From Adiantum capillus-veneris (lineage: Eukaryota; Streptophyta; Polypodiopsida; Polypodiales; Pteridaceae), in assembly GCA_014529385.2 (NCBI GenBank), contig CM043950.1, positions 155,715,545 through 155,779,544 on the forward strand: DNA of 64,000 nucleotides, written 5' to 3'. Under the pieces are notes generated by a model. It worked only from the letters and a program-made list of their open reading frames with translations. It had not been told where the DNA came from and did not search any database. The position numbers and the translations under genes were made by a program. Shown piece after piece: positions 45,356 to 54,217 of this stretch; positions within the stretch are counted from its first letter, which is position 1, and each line of letters opens with the position of its first letter.

Positions 45356-45568
45356 ATGAATCACAAGAATTTCTATGATCCTTTCATTCCCATTGCAAGG
45401 CAAAAGGTACACATAATTGTTAGTACTAAGTTGCAATTTCAACGAGTAATTCGTAGGATTTTAGGTCCTCTTAGGTTGGCCGAGATAAACGCTTCAGTAA
45501 ACCCTTTTATTTTGCCTCTGATTAGGTACGACCTTAGTTTGGACGTCTATATTTTTGTTTTGTTTTGA
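45356..45568 (+). CDS. Leader small ORF a of element B, unknown function
   Basis: Intact 70-codon frame starting MNHKNFYDPFIPIARQKVHI, 57 bp after the primer site. It is the full-length version of the truncated frame at 3491 in A. It is paralogous to the next small frame, which starts 21 bp after its stop in the same reading frame. The two share about a third of positions, including K-(L/I)-x-F-Q, E-I-x-A-S-x-N-P and I-L-P-L-I. No domain, signal peptide or catalytic motif is evident. The compact a-b-gag spacing suggests translation by reinitiation on one transcript, or a role as upstream ORFs. Confidence 0.6.
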   Translation: MNHKNFYDPFIPIARQKVHIIVSTKLQFQRVIRRILGPLRLAEINASVNPFILPLIRYDLSLDVYIFVLF

Positions 45569-45589
45569 GTATTAGGTCATGCATAGACC

Positions 45590-45808
45590 ATGGATAATGG
45601 CCCAAGAATAGAGGTTTTCCCCTTCCATTTCACTCCACACATTAGAATAAACATTGCAATTAGTAGAAAAATCCATTTTCAACAACGTATGGTATTCATG
45701 TTTGGTGCCCAAAGAGTAGGAGAAATTCTCGCATCACCAAACCCTGTCATTCTACCTCTTATTGATTATCATAGGTCATTTGATGTGAATATTTTTATTT
45801 TGTTGTAG
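45590..45808 (+). CDS. Leader small ORF b of element B, unknown function
   Basis: Intact 72-codon frame starting MDNGPRIEVFPFHF, with MVFMFGAQRVGEIL and NPVILPLIDYH. It is closely related to 3725-3943 in A, with about eight substitutions and no indels. It lies 43 bp before the gag ATG, in a different frame from gag. In A a 1.1-kb cassette sits in this gap. Retention of length and start in both elements while gag-pol has broken elsewhere argues that the frame is real. Confidence 0.6.
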   Translation: MDNGPRIEVFPFHFTPHIRINIAISRKIHFQQRMVFMFGAQRVGEILASPNPVILPLIDYHRSFDVNIFILL

Positions 45809-45851
45809 AATAGATTGCAATTTAGAAAAAATTATTGTGTAAATTTTTTCA

Positions 45852-47768
45852 ATGGAGAGCCAACGCCAAATGTCTGGATATCCTCTTTTCTTTGGAGAGC
45901 CTGGAGAGGATGCAGAATTATTTCTAGCGAATTTCAAGATGTCTTGCCGTATCAAGAGGATAGTAACTGATCAAGAACGTGTAGAAATGTTTGAGGTGGT
46001 CCTTAGGAAAGATACTAGCACTTGGTTTGACTCTTTGCCTGAGGAATTTAAAGGGAATTACACGGAAGTTTTGAATCGTTTCAAGAAATACTTCTTTGAT
46101 CCCCAAAACACTCAGAAATTATGGCAAGACATTGTTTCTCATAAGCAAAAAGACTTAGATGACTACTACTTGTACAAGCAAGAGTTCCTACGTCTTTGGG
46201 CTCTATGGATACGAAATGTTGCTAACCCTGGTGATGGTGCAGAATTTCTAAAGAAGGAGAGGTTCATAGCCGGACTCTTTCCTGACCTTAAGGTAAAAGT
46301 TGAGGCGGGTGCACCTACTACCTTTGATGCAGCTGAAACTAGGGCTGCTGAGAAATATAGGAAACTCAAGTGCTTAAGGGGGGAGGTTCCAATAGAAGGT
46401 CTTAGACCCAAAGGTAAGTCACAAGCATTAACATCTAAGGAGCTTCCTGAGGTAACGGTTGAAGTGATTGAGAAGTTAAATGAATCCTTAAGCAGCCTGT
46501 CAATTCACCTTGCACAAGCCGTAGGTCCAAAGGGACAAGCAAAGAAGTCTGAAGAGCGAGACCCACGACCTAGGAGAGTCTTGCAATGTTGGAATTGCGG
46601 AGAGTCTGGACATGGGATGTATAATTGTCCTTGGCCCCGTGGAGAGCCAGGGAGACCTAACTTGAATTACCCAGTGATGAATGCAGGTGAAGGAACTAGT
46701 CAGCAACCACGGCTTATACAAAGGACAAATGGACCAAGACCACCTCCACAAGGGGTAGAAGGAGTTCCACCTTTGCCAGATCCAAATGTGCATGTGGTAG
46801 AGGTGACAAATTCAAATGAGGTTCACATGGAAGCCAATGGAATTAAGCGTGGCCGAGGAAAAGGTAAAGAGAAAGAAGGAGTCACATCACAGAGTGACCA
46901 TGGACAAGGCAAGAAGGCAAAGGAAACCAAGGAAACCAAGAGGACTCGACGTCGTATCAACCTCCAAGACTTCCCTCTTGGACATGGTATGGCTCCGTAC
47001 AACTTGTTGGAAGACATGAGAGGTAAGGGTCCTGATATTTCATGGCCTCAATTTCTTGCATTATGTCCACAAGTTAGGAGGGATTTAACAAGGGCAGTTA
47101 GCACTAGGAGAAAGGTAAAAGAGAGCGTGCCTGTTGTAAAAATTGCACAAGCTGAAATGAATGAGGACATTACACCGGTGCTAGACTGTTACATCAAAGG
47201 AAGATTGGTTAGGAAAGGTCTAGTGGATGGGGGTGCACAAATTTGCATCATGACAGAGGGACTCATGGAAAGACTAGGTATGCACATCCATGAGACACCT
47301 GAAATCAAAGTCAAGATGGCAAACAATAGCAAGGCTAGGTGTGTAGGCATTTGTACAAATGTCTTTGTAGAGGCCTTTGGCATTAAGAAAGCGGTGGATT
47401 TTTATGTTATGTCGACCAAGGGAAGTGGTTATCCATTTATCCTAGGGAGACCATGGCTAATGAAAATGCGAGCTTTGCAGGATTGGGAGAGTGGAAAGCT
47501 AATTTGCAGGAATGACAATCATAAGAAGGTTGTCTTTGACATGAAGGAGCAACGCCAAGAGGAGCTCCATGAAGAATCATCTCAAAGTGAGACGGAAGAA
47601 GGTTGGACCGATAGCACTTCAGAAGAAGAAAGTAGCGGCGGCATTACTGAAGAGGAGTCTTCCATCGAAGTCATGGGGGTAAGGTTTAAGCCAACCAACC
47701 AAGAGACCTCTTGTCAAGGCTTGGAGGAGGTAGGTCCTCAAGAGAACGAAGGTGTTCAAGATGAATGA
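45852..47768 (+). CDS. gag: gag and protease of element B
   Basis: 638 codons from ATG (MESQRQMSGYPLFF) to TGA at 47766. The N-terminal two fifths are capsid-like (retrotransposon gag fold: FKMSCRIKR, DTSTWFDSLP, LWQDIVSHKQKDLDDYY). A CCHC knuckle CWNCGESGHGMYNC lies near residue 246, then a Lys-rich linker, then the aspartic protease with VDGGAQICIM near 457 and ILGRPWL. Element A has GGA at the stop codon, so the TGA is probably a private nonsense change and the ancestral frame ran on into RT. Immediate ATG after the TGA could allow reinitiation. Confidence 0.93.
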   Translation: MESQRQMSGYPLFFGEPGEDAELFLANFKMSCRIKRIVTDQERVEMFEVVLRKDTSTWFDSLPEEFKGNYTEVLNRFKKYFFDPQNTQKLWQDIVSHKQKDLDDYYLYKQEFLRLWALWIRNVANPGDGAEFLKKERFIAGLFPDLKVKVEAGAPTTFDAAETRAAEKYRKLKCLRGEVPIEGLRPKGKSQALTSKELPEVTVEVIEKLNESLSSLSIHLAQAVGPKGQAKKSEERDPRPRRVLQCWNCGESGHGMYNCPWPRGEPGRPNLNYPVMNAGEGTSQQPRLIQRTNGPRPPPQGVEGVPPLPDPNVHVVEVTNSNEVHMEANGIKRGRGKGKEKEGVTSQSDHGQGKKAKETKETKRTRRRINLQDFPLGHGMAPYNLLEDMRGKGPDISWPQFLALCPQVRRDLTRAVSTRRKVKESVPVVKIAQAEMNEDITPVLDCYIKGRLVRKGLVDGGAQICIMTEGLMERLGMHIHETPEIKVKMANNSKARCVGICTNVFVEAFGIKKAVDFYVMSTKGSGYPFILGRPWLMKMRALQDWESGKLICRNDNHKKVVFDMKEQRQEELHEESSQSETEEGWTDSTSEEESSGGITEEESSIEVMGVRFKPTNQETSCQGLEEVGPQENEGVQDE

Positions 47769-50675
47769 ATGCTAGAAGGTATTCTATCAACAACAGTTAC
47801 AAAGGATGAAAGAGAGGAGTTCAAATGTGTGCTAAGGAAATTTCCTAGGATTTTTGCTAAAGACTACACCGATGTGCGTGGAGTAGATGCTGTTCAACAC
47901 AAAATTGAGTTGAAGCCAGAGGCCACACCTAAGGCTCAGAAGCTACGAAGGCTAGGAGTCATCAAGGAGCAGGCTTTACTCAAGGAGGTAAGAAAGCTTC
48001 TAACAGCAGGTTTCATTTATCCAGTGGAGAATTCAGAGTGGGTATCTCCCGTTGTTGTCACTCCTAAGAAAAACGGAAAGTGGAGGGTGTGTGTGGATTA
48101 CCGTCCACTCAATGAGGCAACAAAAAGAGATCACTTCTCCCTCCCATTTCAGGATGAGATACTAAATGAGGTAGCTAGTCATGAGAAGTACACTGTGTGT
48201 GATGGCTACTCAGGCTACTTTCAAATAGGTATCGCATTGGAAGATCAATTGAAAACAACCTTTATCACTCCTTGGGGTTGTTATGCTTTTAGAGTCATGC
48301 CATTTGGTCTGACAAATGCTCCTGAAACATTCCAACGTTTCATGAACATGGTGTTTCAAGCATTCTTTGGAAAGTCAATTAGGGTGTTCATTGATGATTT
48401 CTGCATTTATAGCTCAAAATCATTGCATCTACAAAGGGTAGAAGAAGGTTTAAAGAAGCTCTACGACATGGGAGGTCAACTCAACCCCGACAAGTGCCAC
48501 ATAGGTGAGGATGAAGTGATCTTGCTCGGTCACAAGGTTTCCTATAAAGGCATTGAGGTGGATCCTTCAAAGGCAAAGGCTCTTATTGAGCTCCCATCAC
48601 CGAAGAGTCTTAAGGAGGTTATCTCTTTCATTCAGAAGGTGAAGTATATGTCACGCTTCATTCACTTAGCCTCGGAGTTGCTTCATCCTTTGCAAAAGTT
48701 GACACAACAAGTAGAATTTGCATGGTCTGATGAGCTTGAAGAGTGTTTTTGTAACATTAAAGTCATTTTTTCAGAGCTACCAACACTCATGCCTCCTTGT
48801 TGGGAGTACACATTCTTTGTTAGCTCTAGTGTTGGAAGGGAAACAATTGGTGCCGTGTTGCTACAACAAGATCCCCACAGTACAAGGATGCGACCCATCT
48901 ACTTTGCTAGTAGGGTCATGAATGCTTTGGAGAGAGACTACACAGAAGCAGAACTCATGATGCTTTCTCTCATGTTTGCGGTGAGAAAGTTTAGATCCTA
49001 CTTGCTCCCAAAACCTTTTGTAATCCTCACCGCAGAGAATTTGTTCCCTTGGGTGTCATCTCAAATGAATCTTAGTACTAGGATCTCAAAGTGGATTATG
49101 GAGTTGCAAGAGTTTCAATACTCTTTCAAGGTAGAAGATAGTGTGCGTGCACAATTGGCAGGGATTCTCACTTATAGGGTACATGAGAAGGAAATTAAGG
49201 TGCCTCAAGTAAAGACCCTACCATTGCCACCACCAAAAAGTATTCCCAATGATTTTACCTTGTTCTTTGATGGAGCTTTTCGACGAGCCACAGGGAAAGC
49301 AGGGGGAGGGCTAGTGTTGCTCAACCCAAGTGGAGAGGTGGTCATGAAAGAGAAGGTCAATCTACCAGGTTCAACTAGCAACAATGAAGCAGAATACAAC
49401 ACACTACTTCATGGTTTGAAGATGTGCATTGGCCAAGGGATAAAACGTCTCATAGTAAAGGGAGATGCACTTCTCATTGTTAAACAGATTTTAGCCATTT
49501 GGGCATGCAAGAATGAAAGCTTAAGGACAAAAGTTCATGCCATTCGTAAGATGTTTAATCAGTTTGAAGAAGTGCAACTATATCATATTCCGAGGAAACA
49601 AAATGAAGATGCCGATTTACTTGCACAACAAGCAGTTACACGTGTTGAGAGAGAAGTGCAGGTCATCATGGTGGCAGCAGCTGTCAAGCAACCGAGATAC
49701 GAGGGATTGGAGTCATTGGCTCCCATTATCGGATACATTTTGGAGGGTGAGTTTCCACAAGACTTCACGAAGGCTCAGAAGAGGAGACTCATGAAGAAGG
49801 CAAGTTTCTATCTCTTCCTAGAAGGCTCCCTCTATCAAAGAGGGAAGGATCAAGTGTGCAGAAGAGTACCAACTATCGAGGAAATTCCAGCCATTCTAAA
49901 AGGTTTGCATGAAGAGGCATGTGGTGGTCATTTTGCCCAAGAATCAACTGTGAAGAAGATTTTGCTTGCGGGGTATGTTTGGCCAAGCTTGCATGTGGAT
50001 GTTCAACATTGGTGTAAAAGCTGTCACAATTGTCAGATAAATGGAAATAGAAGATTGGTGCATGGCTCGAGGCAAATAGTGCTTGCAAATGGACCCTTTG
50101 AAAAGTGGGGCATTGATGCTATGGGTCCGCTGCCTAGGACAAAAAATGGTAAACTCTACATTCTAGTGGCTGTAGACTATATGACTAGGTGGGTGGAAGC
50201 TCAAAGTGTGGCAAGAGTGAATGAGAGGACAGTTAGCATGTTTGTGTACAATCACATTTGTTGCAGATTTGACACACCTTTGGAGATTGTTTCTGATAAT
50301 GGTCCAGGGTTTAGGAAGGGCTTGCTCACAGAAGTTTGTGAAGAGCTTCACATTCTACATCGTCATAGCACACCATACTACCCTCAGTCAAATGGTTTGG
50401 TGGAGAAGGCTAATGGTGTCATTGCAGGAATCATTAGAAAGATGGTGAAAAACAACACAAAATTATGGGATGACTTCTTGGATGGTGCCTTGTGGGCATA
50501 TCGAACCACATATAGGGAAGCCACAGAGTTTACACCATTTCACTTGGTCTATGGTCAAGAGGCTTTACAACCAATTGAGCTCAACATTCCAACAATGCGA
50601 CTTCATGGAAAAGCAGCACAAGATGATCAAGAAGCATGGATGGATCGACTTCTTACCTTAGCTGAGCTTGAGTGA
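47769..50675 (+). CDS. pol: pol of element B: RT, two RNase H domains, integrase
   Basis: 968 codons, in frame with gag upstream. RT has MPFGLTNAPETFQRF and the active site FIDDF near residue 207. The gypsy-type RNase H (about 345-430) has lost key acids: FVSSS replaces the usual V-D-A-S and LTAEN replaces T-D-H. A second, archaeal-type RNase H (about 495-625) keeps its acids: FFDGAF, SNNEAEY, VKGDALL and NEDADLLAQQ. Integrase follows with a zinc finger (HEEACGGH, CKSCHNC), then WGIDAMG, SDNGPGF and GLVEKANG, giving D, D and E. TGA at 50673 replaces TGG of element A. Confidence 0.94.
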   Translation: MLEGILSTTVTKDEREEFKCVLRKFPRIFAKDYTDVRGVDAVQHKIELKPEATPKAQKLRRLGVIKEQALLKEVRKLLTAGFIYPVENSEWVSPVVVTPKKNGKWRVCVDYRPLNEATKRDHFSLPFQDEILNEVASHEKYTVCDGYSGYFQIGIALEDQLKTTFITPWGCYAFRVMPFGLTNAPETFQRFMNMVFQAFFGKSIRVFIDDFCIYSSKSLHLQRVEEGLKKLYDMGGQLNPDKCHIGEDEVILLGHKVSYKGIEVDPSKAKALIELPSPKSLKEVISFIQKVKYMSRFIHLASELLHPLQKLTQQVEFAWSDELEECFCNIKVIFSELPTLMPPCWEYTFFVSSSVGRETIGAVLLQQDPHSTRMRPIYFASRVMNALERDYTEAELMMLSLMFAVRKFRSYLLPKPFVILTAENLFPWVSSQMNLSTRISKWIMELQEFQYSFKVEDSVRAQLAGILTYRVHEKEIKVPQVKTLPLPPPKSIPNDFTLFFDGAFRRATGKAGGGLVLLNPSGEVVMKEKVNLPGSTSNNEAEYNTLLHGLKMCIGQGIKRLIVKGDALLIVKQILAIWACKNESLRTKVHAIRKMFNQFEEVQLYHIPRKQNEDADLLAQQAVTRVEREVQVIMVAAAVKQPRYEGLESLAPIIGYILEGEFPQDFTKAQKRRLMKKASFYLFLEGSLYQRGKDQVCRRVPTIEEIPAILKGLHEEACGGHFAQESTVKKILLAGYVWPSLHVDVQHWCKSCHNCQINGNRRLVHGSRQIVLANGPFEKWGIDAMGPLPRTKNGKLYILVAVDYMTRWVEAQSVARVNERTVSMFVYNHICCRFDTPLEIVSDNGPGFRKGLLTEVCEELHILHRHSTPYYPQSNGLVEKANGVIAGIIRKMVKNNTKLWDDFLDGALWAYRTTYREATEFTPFHLVYGQEALQPIELNIPTMRLHGKAAQDDQEAWMDRLLTLAELE

Positions 50676-51131
50676 AAAAGAGAAGCAGCATACGAGTGCT
50701 ACAAGAGGAAAGCTACGCAGGCGAAGGAGAAGCTTGACAAGAAACTAAAGGACAAAGGCATCAATGAAGGAGATTTGGTGCTAAGGTATGACAATCGACT
50801 CGATAATCGTTTTGATGCCAAGTTTGAAACTAGATGGCAAGGGCCATACATAGTCAAGAAGGCTTTCAATTCTAGTTACTATCAGCTTATGGACTTGAAT
50901 GGTAAAGAGCACTCCAGGAAGGTAAACGGGTATCGCTTGAAGCCCTATTTGAGTCGCCTTCTACCAAAGGATCTACCAAAGATCTGTCCAAAGGCCGCTG
51001 TCTCATGTAAGTATTGTTACATGAAGCATGAGTGTAACCCCAGCCAAAATTCTGAGGGGCCAAACAATGAAGATCTCGTCAAGGACTCTAAAGCACTCTC
51101 TTTGGAAAAGATGCTCTATGATGGTACATGA
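50676..51131 (+). CDS. Integrase C-terminal domain of element B
   Basis: 152 codons directly after the TGA at 50673 and in the same frame. It contains the basic helix KRKATQAKEKLDKKLKDKG, then VLRYDNRLDNRFDAKF and WQGPYIVKKAF, the usual gypsy integrase C-terminal fold, and a short Cys-containing tail (CKYCYMKHEC). There is no chromodomain. It ends just before the polypurine tract. Confidence 0.9.
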   Translation, partial: KREAAYECYKRKATQAKEKLDKKLKDKGINEGDLVLRYDNRLDNRFDAKFETRWQGPYIVKKAFNSSYYQLMDLNGKEHSRKVNGYRLKPYLSRLLPKDLPKICPKAAVSCKYCYMKHECNPSQNSEGPNNEDLVKDSKALSLEKMLYDGT

Positions 51132-51145
51132 ATATACCATCATCC

Positions 51146-51159
51146 TGGGGGAGGGCTAA
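51146..51159 (+). other. Polypurine tract of element B
   Basis: tgggggagggctaa immediately before the TG of the 3' LTR. Confidence 0.85.
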
Positions 51160-52767
51160 TGATAGCCGTTTTTTGGCTCTCCATAATTGCTATACTAAGT
51201 TACTCCACCCTAACAAATTCACCTAAACGCTATGGCCATCCCTACCATTTCATTGTACATAGGCGTGTGTGAGTTAGGGGGCTTTTCCCATATCTTCTTA
51301 AAAACCCTCAGCTAGCTAGTCACTGGGCTAGTTGAGCCAAAAAAATAAAAAAAATAAAAAATAAAAGTATATTATGGCCTCTTTGTGTGTAAATATTTCA
51401 TTGTATATATGGCCTAAATATAGGGATTTTTTATAATTATTTTGATATTTTATTTAAATATTTCTACTTAGGTGTGTGTTTTATTAAACATATGTACACC
51501 TTCTTTCATCCTCTTACACCATAATTATATTTTTTGCCAATATGTACATACTCTAACCTCATATTTTTCTTTTATACAAATCACTCCCACATTTTCACCC
51601 TCACCCTCGTGAAAACAAAAAATTGATTTCTACTCATTGGTTACTTTTATTATATTATTTACTTCCATACCTTTTCCTCTTTCACCCAAAATAATTCAAG
51701 GAGGGACCATATCATATGATTCCAATATCTTTCCATATCTATAACTCCTCCATATTTTTATTATTATTTTTACTCATTATTCTAACACCATGTGCTCATT
51801 GAGCTAAAGTCCATGAATAGTCCATACACTAGTCCCACCATGTATATATTTCTTATTTCACCAATAATCCTCCTCCATGCATGGGTCAAGGGCAACTTGA
51901 ATGCTTTGTATTATAATATGACAAAGGAGGGGCTCACTCTTGGATGCATTGTACAAATTCAACAAAGGAGGGGGCCACTAAAAGACTTTTGCAGGCATAA
52001 AAAACAGGCTTTTGGGTGAGAATTTTGGCACCTATCTCCACTCCGAATTTGGAGCGGTGGTCAAAGGAGAAAATGTAGCCCACGCTCTGAATAATCACCT
52101 CAAATGTTTTCATGATTTTTGGAGCTACCAGCGGTGAGGTATGATTTTTTGAGTGGACCCCAGTCTGCCCACTTTTCTCACAAGTAGCCCTTAGTCTTCT
52201 CTCACCCTTCCACACACCTACTCACTCTTACACATCCCTCCCTCTCCTTCCCTCACTCAAACCTGCAATTTCCATGGCTTCTCCCACCCTCTTCACCATT
52301 ACCCTTCTCTCTCATCCCTATAGTTCTTTTATGAACCTCTACATACATACACCCTCTCCATGTCTCTCTCTATTGCTTCTATGTTACAATTTCATTTACC
52401 TCTCCTAAAATATCTAAAATTCAGCATCTTAACCATGATAACTTCTTCAAATTGAGTATTTTTCATCAACAAATCCTCTTTTCATCGTGGTGGTCAAACG
52501 TGGCGGCGGCATAAAGAAGCGAAGAAGAAGAAGAAGACCAGCGGTCATTTTTTCCACAATCTACACAAGGGTGAGTTCAAGCTTCTTCAAAGCTTCACCA
52601 TCTCAATGATTCTCTTTTAATTCACCTCTCTTCCTTCATCAAATCAACTCACTCTACCCATTGTAAATGTAACATTAACTTTCTAGTGATTACTAACGAC
52701 TAACATACTAACACAAAATAGCATTGACCTAACCATAAAAGACAACTCACCTCAAGACATGTATAGT

Positions 52768-52835
<68 letters not shown>

Positions 52836-53863
52836 CCCTTCCTTAAAACTTACTTTCACCTTATCTACCATCAATAATGCTCTCTTTTGAGCCCACACCC
52901 ATGACTCAAGCAGACAAAGAAGGCCCGCAATGTTTTGATATTCAAAAAAATCATAATCCTGATTTGTTAGCTTGTAAATTAGGATTTCCAATAATCTTAA
53001 TGAGGGGTCTCCAACCTATAAATAGGCCCCTCTCCTTCTTGTAAAACAACCTCCAACATCTCACATAGCTACCCCAACACTCTATGCGTGAGGAGAGACT
53101 TAGGTGTAGCAACCACTTGTGAGCTTCACTCTTGGTGTGAGAGAAGCCTTCAAGCTACACATTGCAAGTGAGAGAGCGTGAGTTCCACAAATCTCAAAAC
53201 CACTATTGTACATGCTCCTTCATCATCAATAAATTGAGGTTTGGTGCATCAAAGGCATGATTCGACGTTTAAATCTTCGTCCTTCCATTTGTGCAATACG
53301 GTTTGGTGAATTCAAGGTGACTTGTGTATTTTGAGTTTTATCGGTTGATCTTGATTTTAGAAAGTGTTTTAGTGTGTTTTTCATTGCCAGTTTTGTGTCC
53401 ATTGTAAGAGGGTATTGTGGTGAGAGGTCTCCCACACCCTAAGACAGTGTGTGTGTGTTTTGGCAATGATTAGCAATCACTAAGCATTGAGTGAGTTTTG
53501 TACAAGTTCTACGATAGCATCATAACGAACCATCTCCATTTGCAAGTCACAAATAAGGTATTACGCAAGATCCTTCCCTCTCTCTCTTCCCTTTGCTCTA
53601 GCTCTCTCTGGTCCATTTCATGTGTGTCTTGGTGTGAGGTTGCTTGTGTGTGTTGTGTGGTGCATCTTCTTGGTTGTGCCAAAATCTCTCTTGCGTCCTA
53701 GTTCGCATACCATAACTAGGTGGTGCCCCTATCTTGTTTGGGTTTGGCTGTGGGTTTGTTGTTGTGTTGTGCTTGTGGTTGCCCCAGCCCCAATTGAGCA
53801 GCACGGGAGCCTTGAGGGGTGTTTAGAGGTCGCCTCTCTTGTTGCCCGCCCCGGACCGCCTCA
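51160..53863 (+). repeat. 3' LTR of element B
   Basis: TGATAGCCGT to GACCGCCTCA, a close match to 42563-45277. The main visible difference is the CT run length, with scattered substitutions. Confidence 0.92.
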
Positions 53864-54217
53864 ACGCGATTGCAATATGACAACCGGGGAGGGAGTAGGA
53901 AGCGCAAGAAGGAGAGAAGTGAGTGTTGTTAACTCACGCTGTATATTTTATTATCCAAAAACTTTTAATTAACTTACAAAGACTGGATTTTATACCTTAG
54001 GCAAGGTTTTGGTTGGTCAAAACTAATAATCTGGGAGCTCTAACGAAAGATGGGTAATGATAGGTTGATACAATATGGAAGCTTGTAGCCATGGCTTATC
54101 GATTACAAAGATTTATCCGAAAAGTAGGAGTTACAGTATTCTCGATTTATCAAAATAATAAGTTTTTTTACAATGAGAGCTCCGAAAAATGGTATCCAAG
54201 TTAGCTTCCTTCTAACA
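53864..54217 (-). repeat. 5' LTR of element C2, distal part
   Basis: Reverse complement of 15385-15740. The outer end on the minus strand is TGTTAGAAGGAAGCTAAC, matching TGTTAGCAGCAAGCTAAC of C1. The flank beyond it is agggt. Confidence 0.85.

Larger units (their letters stand above)
42563..53863 (+). mobile_element. Element B: full-length Ty3/gypsy (Tat-like), nested in C2 LTR
   Basis: An 11.3-kb sister of element A, with LTRs of about 2.7 kb, the same primer site and a polypurine tract. The flanks share aacgc (42558-42562 and 53863-53867; the first a may belong to the LTR). Comparing the joined flanks with the uninterrupted C1 LTR at 15740-15775 reproduces an empty site. The LTR pair is nearly identical, so insertion is recent. 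It differs from A in lacking accessory ORFs c and d and in having a nearly intact gag-pol. Confidence 0.94.
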
